Assembly (NCBI RefSeq): GCF_032854445.1
Contig: NC_088295.1
Coordinates: 23,487,385-23,547,384, forward strand
Direction: 5' to 3'
Source of the DNA: Liolophura sinensis
Taxonomy: Eukaryota; Mollusca; Polyplacophora; Chitonida; Chitonidae
DNA length: 60,000 nucleotides
Position 1 is the first letter of the stretch. Each line of letters opens with the position of its first letter. Under the pieces are notes generated by a model that had not been told where the DNA came from, ran no database searches, and saw only the letters and a program-made list of their open reading frames with translations. Positions 48,561 to 60,000 of this stretch are shown piece after piece. The position numbers and the translations under genes are program-made.

Positions 48561-50930
48561 AGCTCCGGTCTGGGGCGGAGGGTGAGGGAAGCTTCCCTGG
48601 ACACTTACAACAAATATAAATATGCATTTAACCATGTATATTTTGGCGGGTTACAAAGAAGCATGGCCTTATTAACCAATTATAATGCATAAGAATAAAA
48701 AGAATATATAGGCCTACCTGTATTAAGTGATCCACACTTTCTTTAACCCTTGCTATAATTTCAGGCATTTCGCAACGTCGCTTTAAGTCATACTCATTCA
48801 TTCATTCATTCAAGCATTTCGCTTGCTATTGCTTTTGTAACTACCCTGCATAGCAATGGATTTAATCTTTAGGTATACCTTACGTTCATTCACAATACGA
48901 TATATATCCAACATTACTGCATTTGAGTATATTTTATAGCCTACAATGGTTCTATGCATCGGAGCAGATTTTCGTATACCAGTCGTCAACAAATATGAAC
49001 GCTCCAAGTCAATAATCGCAAGGCCAATTCCCAAAACGACGTTTAACACAAACTACCAAGGAACTAAGAAAGTATATAGAGTACGAAAATAGGACGGAAT
49101 CACGCAAAGATATCGAAGCAGTCAACAGTTTTCAATGATGCCGGAAAGACGCATTCTACGAGCTATATCTTGCTAGGTATGTTCTAGGCGACTGAGCGAA
49201 ATCAGTATTTAAATCGTGTATTATAATCGTGTTATAGATAGAATATAAATTGTCGAGGCTAAAATATGTAGCTCACCTGAGCTTTGATTGCAACTGTTCA
49301 TACACCCAACGCGACGATCTAATATACTACACGATGAATAAACAGCCCTTAGCCCTGGATTAACACAATCATGAAGCAGAATGCCAGAGCTCTGTCCATA
49401 TTTACTTACAGGCGAATTATACTCACTGTAAAACTTGGTGGAATAACCTTGACACACAGGTATTTGCAATAATCACTGTTATAATTTTTTTTTCAAAGAA
49501 ATAATTTTTTTCACGTTTCTCGAAATGGTCACATAACACATAGGATGTAACAAATGCTAACAAAGCAGATATGTACACCCTACGGAAAATGTTGCTGTCC
49601 AAGTCAGAATAATTTACAATGTCAAAACGGAAACCATCATTCTTGTTGCGAGAGAAGTTCCTGGGATTCTGCGACAGAGGGACACAGTGTGCGAGAAAAG
49701 TGCCGATTCGGGTTTCCCTCATGCATGCACACATAAAACTCACCACGGTAAAGTATAGTTGATAAAGTAAATCTCACTATACTCCAGCAAGGAGGACAAC
49801 CGTATAGCTACCCTCTACGGTTTCCATATGCCTTTACCGGTAGTAGAATATATACTTTTAAGTACTTATGTAACAGGTAAAGCGTGGTTTTACGTGTATA
49901 TTGGAGGTTTCAGAGCACTGTATATATAGGGTGTTCAGGGAATGTGCCTATATAGCTCGTAATATAAAAAAAAAAAGTCTAGTGAACGGTCAGCGGATCT
50001 GAACTCCTCTGACTTTGGATGCAGTCAGGACACGCCTTAGCTGACGTCATCCCTTAGGGACAAGACTATGTCTGATATGAAGTTGAAGATAGGGTTATTT
50101 TGGATGTCAGTTTTAACAGCCATTATAAATGTCAGATTGCAGTTTAGTTTCTGTCTGAATTTAAGTATCAAAGTGGGTGGGAGAAATCGGTTCTATTTTT
50201 TTTATTCTAGTAACCTTCGGATGAAGGGATTATATGGTGTGGTAAATCTTTAATTTAAGAGGAATACGGAGATAATGTAGGTATATCTGTGTTCGTGGTA
50301 CACAGGCATGTATATAGGTGGTTTGCAGTGACAGTCATCTCCGATGTAAGTTTGAGTATTGCTCACTGGGTATCTACTGTTAGAGGTGTCATAAGTGAGG
50401 CAGAGGCCCTTGGCTGGTAAGGGTATACAATGGGCAATACACACACTTACCCTAAAGATGGCTGCCATTGCAAACCATCTAAGTAGCCAGAGGTGCTACT
50501 TCGTTATTCTAGTAATCTTAATTCCAAATATCTCGTAAGATATTAATGTGGTAAATATTTACAGACTTGCTGACGATGATGTAAATATATTACTTATAGT
50601 TACATGTACAGTTCATAGTAATTTTACCACTTTGTAGAATCATCCTTTTAAAAGTTCTTAAAGAAGCATGTAGAACTCGACAGAGTAACATTACAAAGTT
50701 TCTGTGTAGGAGTATCAGGTTTGATAACGATGTTACAATGTATACATCGAAACCTCGGTAAAAATAAATCAGAAGCTGTTATCCATAGGCCTATACAAAC
50801 TTTTTGATGTTGTCCTAGTTATATGGTTGCCAGATATTTCTTTTTTAGCCAAACAGTTATAAGAGTACTGGGTTACACGTAACGTACTCAAGAACTGTGT
50901 GGATATGTACGCGTATCGGGCAACGGGATC

Positions 50931-50953
50931 TGGGGGGTGGGTGGGTGGGTGGC
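50931..50953 (+). other. G-quadruplex-capable tract
   Basis: A run of six G followed by GG/GGG runs separated by single T, in intergenic DNA; this is the classic short-loop G4 pattern. Confidence 0.7.
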
Positions 50954-52485
50954 GCTGTCATACTCCTAGCAATCGATTTATTGGTTTTATATTATTTCTC
51001 AGGTATGCAGATCGCCGGCTCTCACATATCAGTGTTGATGAGGCACCGAACATGGTGGATAGCAGGGTGTGGTCAATTGCTAACTACCTACATTTGTCAA
51101 TTAAATGTCAACTGGTTAACGACCGATGTTAAATTAATTGGTTTGTATGATTGTTTAGTAGTACGTGCGAGGTAATCATTGTCACCAAATTGATACATTA
51201 TTATGTACGTTTCTGTATTTCAAAGAAGTTAATTGGTAAACAGTAATGTACTTTGCAACTCAATTTAACATGTATAAAGGGTACCATGCGTTAATTGGAT
51301 GTATCTGTATGGATTGTTTTGCTTAATCTTGGATTCCATGTCTTTCTTTTTTAAATGAAAGGAACAGTGGCTGGTAAATTTTTGTGGCTGGTAAATTAAT
51401 GTTAATATGCTAGTTACGGGTAATTAATGTTGGTAGTTAATTTCAGTTGCAATGTAGTTTCTGTCAGGAGTTAATTTGTTAGGTTGCTTTCTGTCGCGAA
51501 GTAGCTTCCGTCTCATACTGTAAGTAAACATTACGAAAAAGGGAATGCAATAAACTTGTATAGCTACTCGCTCAATTCCGAACGTTGGTGTTGTTTCTTC
51601 CGATAAGCAATTCTGTCTGTTTTCTCCGATAATAATCAGAATATCGTTTTTATATCCGTGTGTGCGAGGGGTTAAAGAAATCCAATGCATCTTGCCGAAA
51701 ACCGGACAACTTCTCTGTCGCTCTAGATTTTAGTCACTGGAGCAGGATGTGAGCAAGGCACCATGTAAACGGCTTATGGTGTGTCGAGAGTTCTTGGTCA
51801 GATAGACAGTCTCCAGTAAAGGCGAAATCATGCTTCAGAGTGAGATTTGAATGTAATCAGACTTATGTTCAGCTCAAGTGTCAGTCCAATCGCTTCGTAG
51901 CCCAGTACCTGGGTCCTTGTTACCTCCCCTGTCCCACATGTCAATCAAGTCAGGCGTCTGGACTAACCACTTCCTAGAAAATTCACACTGAGAAGCAGGA
52001 TTTCGTTGCCATATCTAACTGTATCCACTGAAGTCTTTCTTTGTTACACCATTGTGTACGAAATTTTCACTCATACGATGGTAGCCAGTTTCCTGGGTCG
52101 AGAAAATGGTAATCAGAGTGCCAAGAGACAACGAGTAAACCACCTATCTTTGAAGAGTTACTGGTGAACTCTTCCGCATGTAACATGTCATACTATTGGT
52201 CTCCAGCTAACTTCATGCAAGATCACACAGGGATCAGCATCAAGCACTCGCTGCCTCCAAAGCCCCCAGAACAACGTAAATAGAAAAATGTCTTGAAAAT
52301 TCAGAAACTGAAAGGAAGCACCTTAACTTACCTGCCATGCCACGCTTCCCAAGAGCCATAAGTTGAAAGATCATATAGTGGGTACATTTTTTAGTGTCTC
52401 CACAAAACACGGCATTTGGATTCCTTCAGGATGAGAAGAAATCCCCAAAACAGATCAACTTAACAGGCACTTTCTATTGTGATAC

Positions 52486-52491
52486 TTTATT
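52486..52491 (-). terminator. Poly(A) signal of U2AF2
   Basis: Minus-strand AATAAA, 262 nt past the U2AF2 stop codon, with GT-rich sequence just downstream on the minus strand (CTGTTAAGTTGATCTGTTTT). Confidence 0.65.
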
Positions 52492-52752
52492 GATGCTCAC
52501 TGTACATAAAATCATTTCTTGACAACATAGGTCATAATGGACCACATTAGCAAAGATTTAGAAGTGAATCGATACCAGTCAACACGATTAATATTACTTT
52601 CCTTGTCTAAAACGGAGATGATTACAAAATGAGAAATGAATTAAGATTTTACTCTGACTTGCCTGTATTATTACAAGTTCATCTTCAACAGTCTCGTAAG
52701 ACAACTTCAAACTGCAAAGCACACAGAATGCTCATTGCTTTAACGAAGACAT

Positions 52753-60000
<7,248 letters not shown>

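Larger units (their letters stand above)
47188..52485. other. Intergenic region between the giant gene and U2AF2
   Basis: About 5.3 kb separating two genes on the same strand. It holds a 44-bp inverted-repeat pair (47734-48047), a CpG-dense patch (48470-48560), an ATTC microsatellite near 48788-48808 and a G-quadruplex-capable tract (50931-50953). No frame shows a domain. Confidence 0.65.

Overview
This is animal (metazoan) nuclear DNA. It is AT-rich and intron-dense, with GT-AG introns and one GC-AG intron, several intronic minisatellites and interspersed SINE-like elements. The two SINE-like families (one ending in a CACTCACTCACTC tail, one with a TGAAATATTCTTGAG core) resemble repeats common in molluscs and related marine lophotrochozoans, so a mollusc-like species is the best guess. 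No bacterial-type operon, CRISPR or phage structure is present. All gene models here were built by hand from reading frames, splice sites and codon phase.

Layout. (1) 1-8664, plus strand: the 3' part of a tandem-RRM, Arg/Gly-rich RNA-binding protein gene. One of its introns holds a 58-bp minisatellite of about 2.5 kb interrupted by a hAT-like element. (2) 8665-13764: convergent intergenic space with poly(A) signals and a SINE. (3) 13765-47177, minus strand: what I read as one very large gene. In protein order it encodes an acidic N-terminus, a 1,015-residue Lys/Thr/Pro repeat exon, a degenerate RRM, a second RRM, a basic NLS-like stretch, a double-stranded-RNA-binding domain, an exon with two different peptide repeat arrays, and copies of a short helical motif. 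It could instead be two genes; the alternative stop is at 27985. (4) 47188-52485: intergenic, with a CpG-dense candidate promoter near 48.5 kb and a 44-bp inverted repeat. (5) 52753-59276, minus strand: the last eight exons of U2AF2, the large U2AF subunit, nearly residue-for-residue recognisable. Its 5' exons lie beyond the window.

The most interesting result is the relationship between (1) and (3). They are inverted, diverged paralogs: five consecutive introns across the RRM region have identical codon phase, and exon lengths nearly match. Both also end in a helical module of roughly 35 residues that carries a phase-2 intron at the same place. The large minus-strand gene holds three copies of that module. 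Thus a two-RRM protein appears to have been elaborated in one copy into a giant protein by gaining a dsRBD and several low-complexity repeat arrays. All coding content here is RNA-binding: a general splicing factor plus two nucleolin-like proteins.
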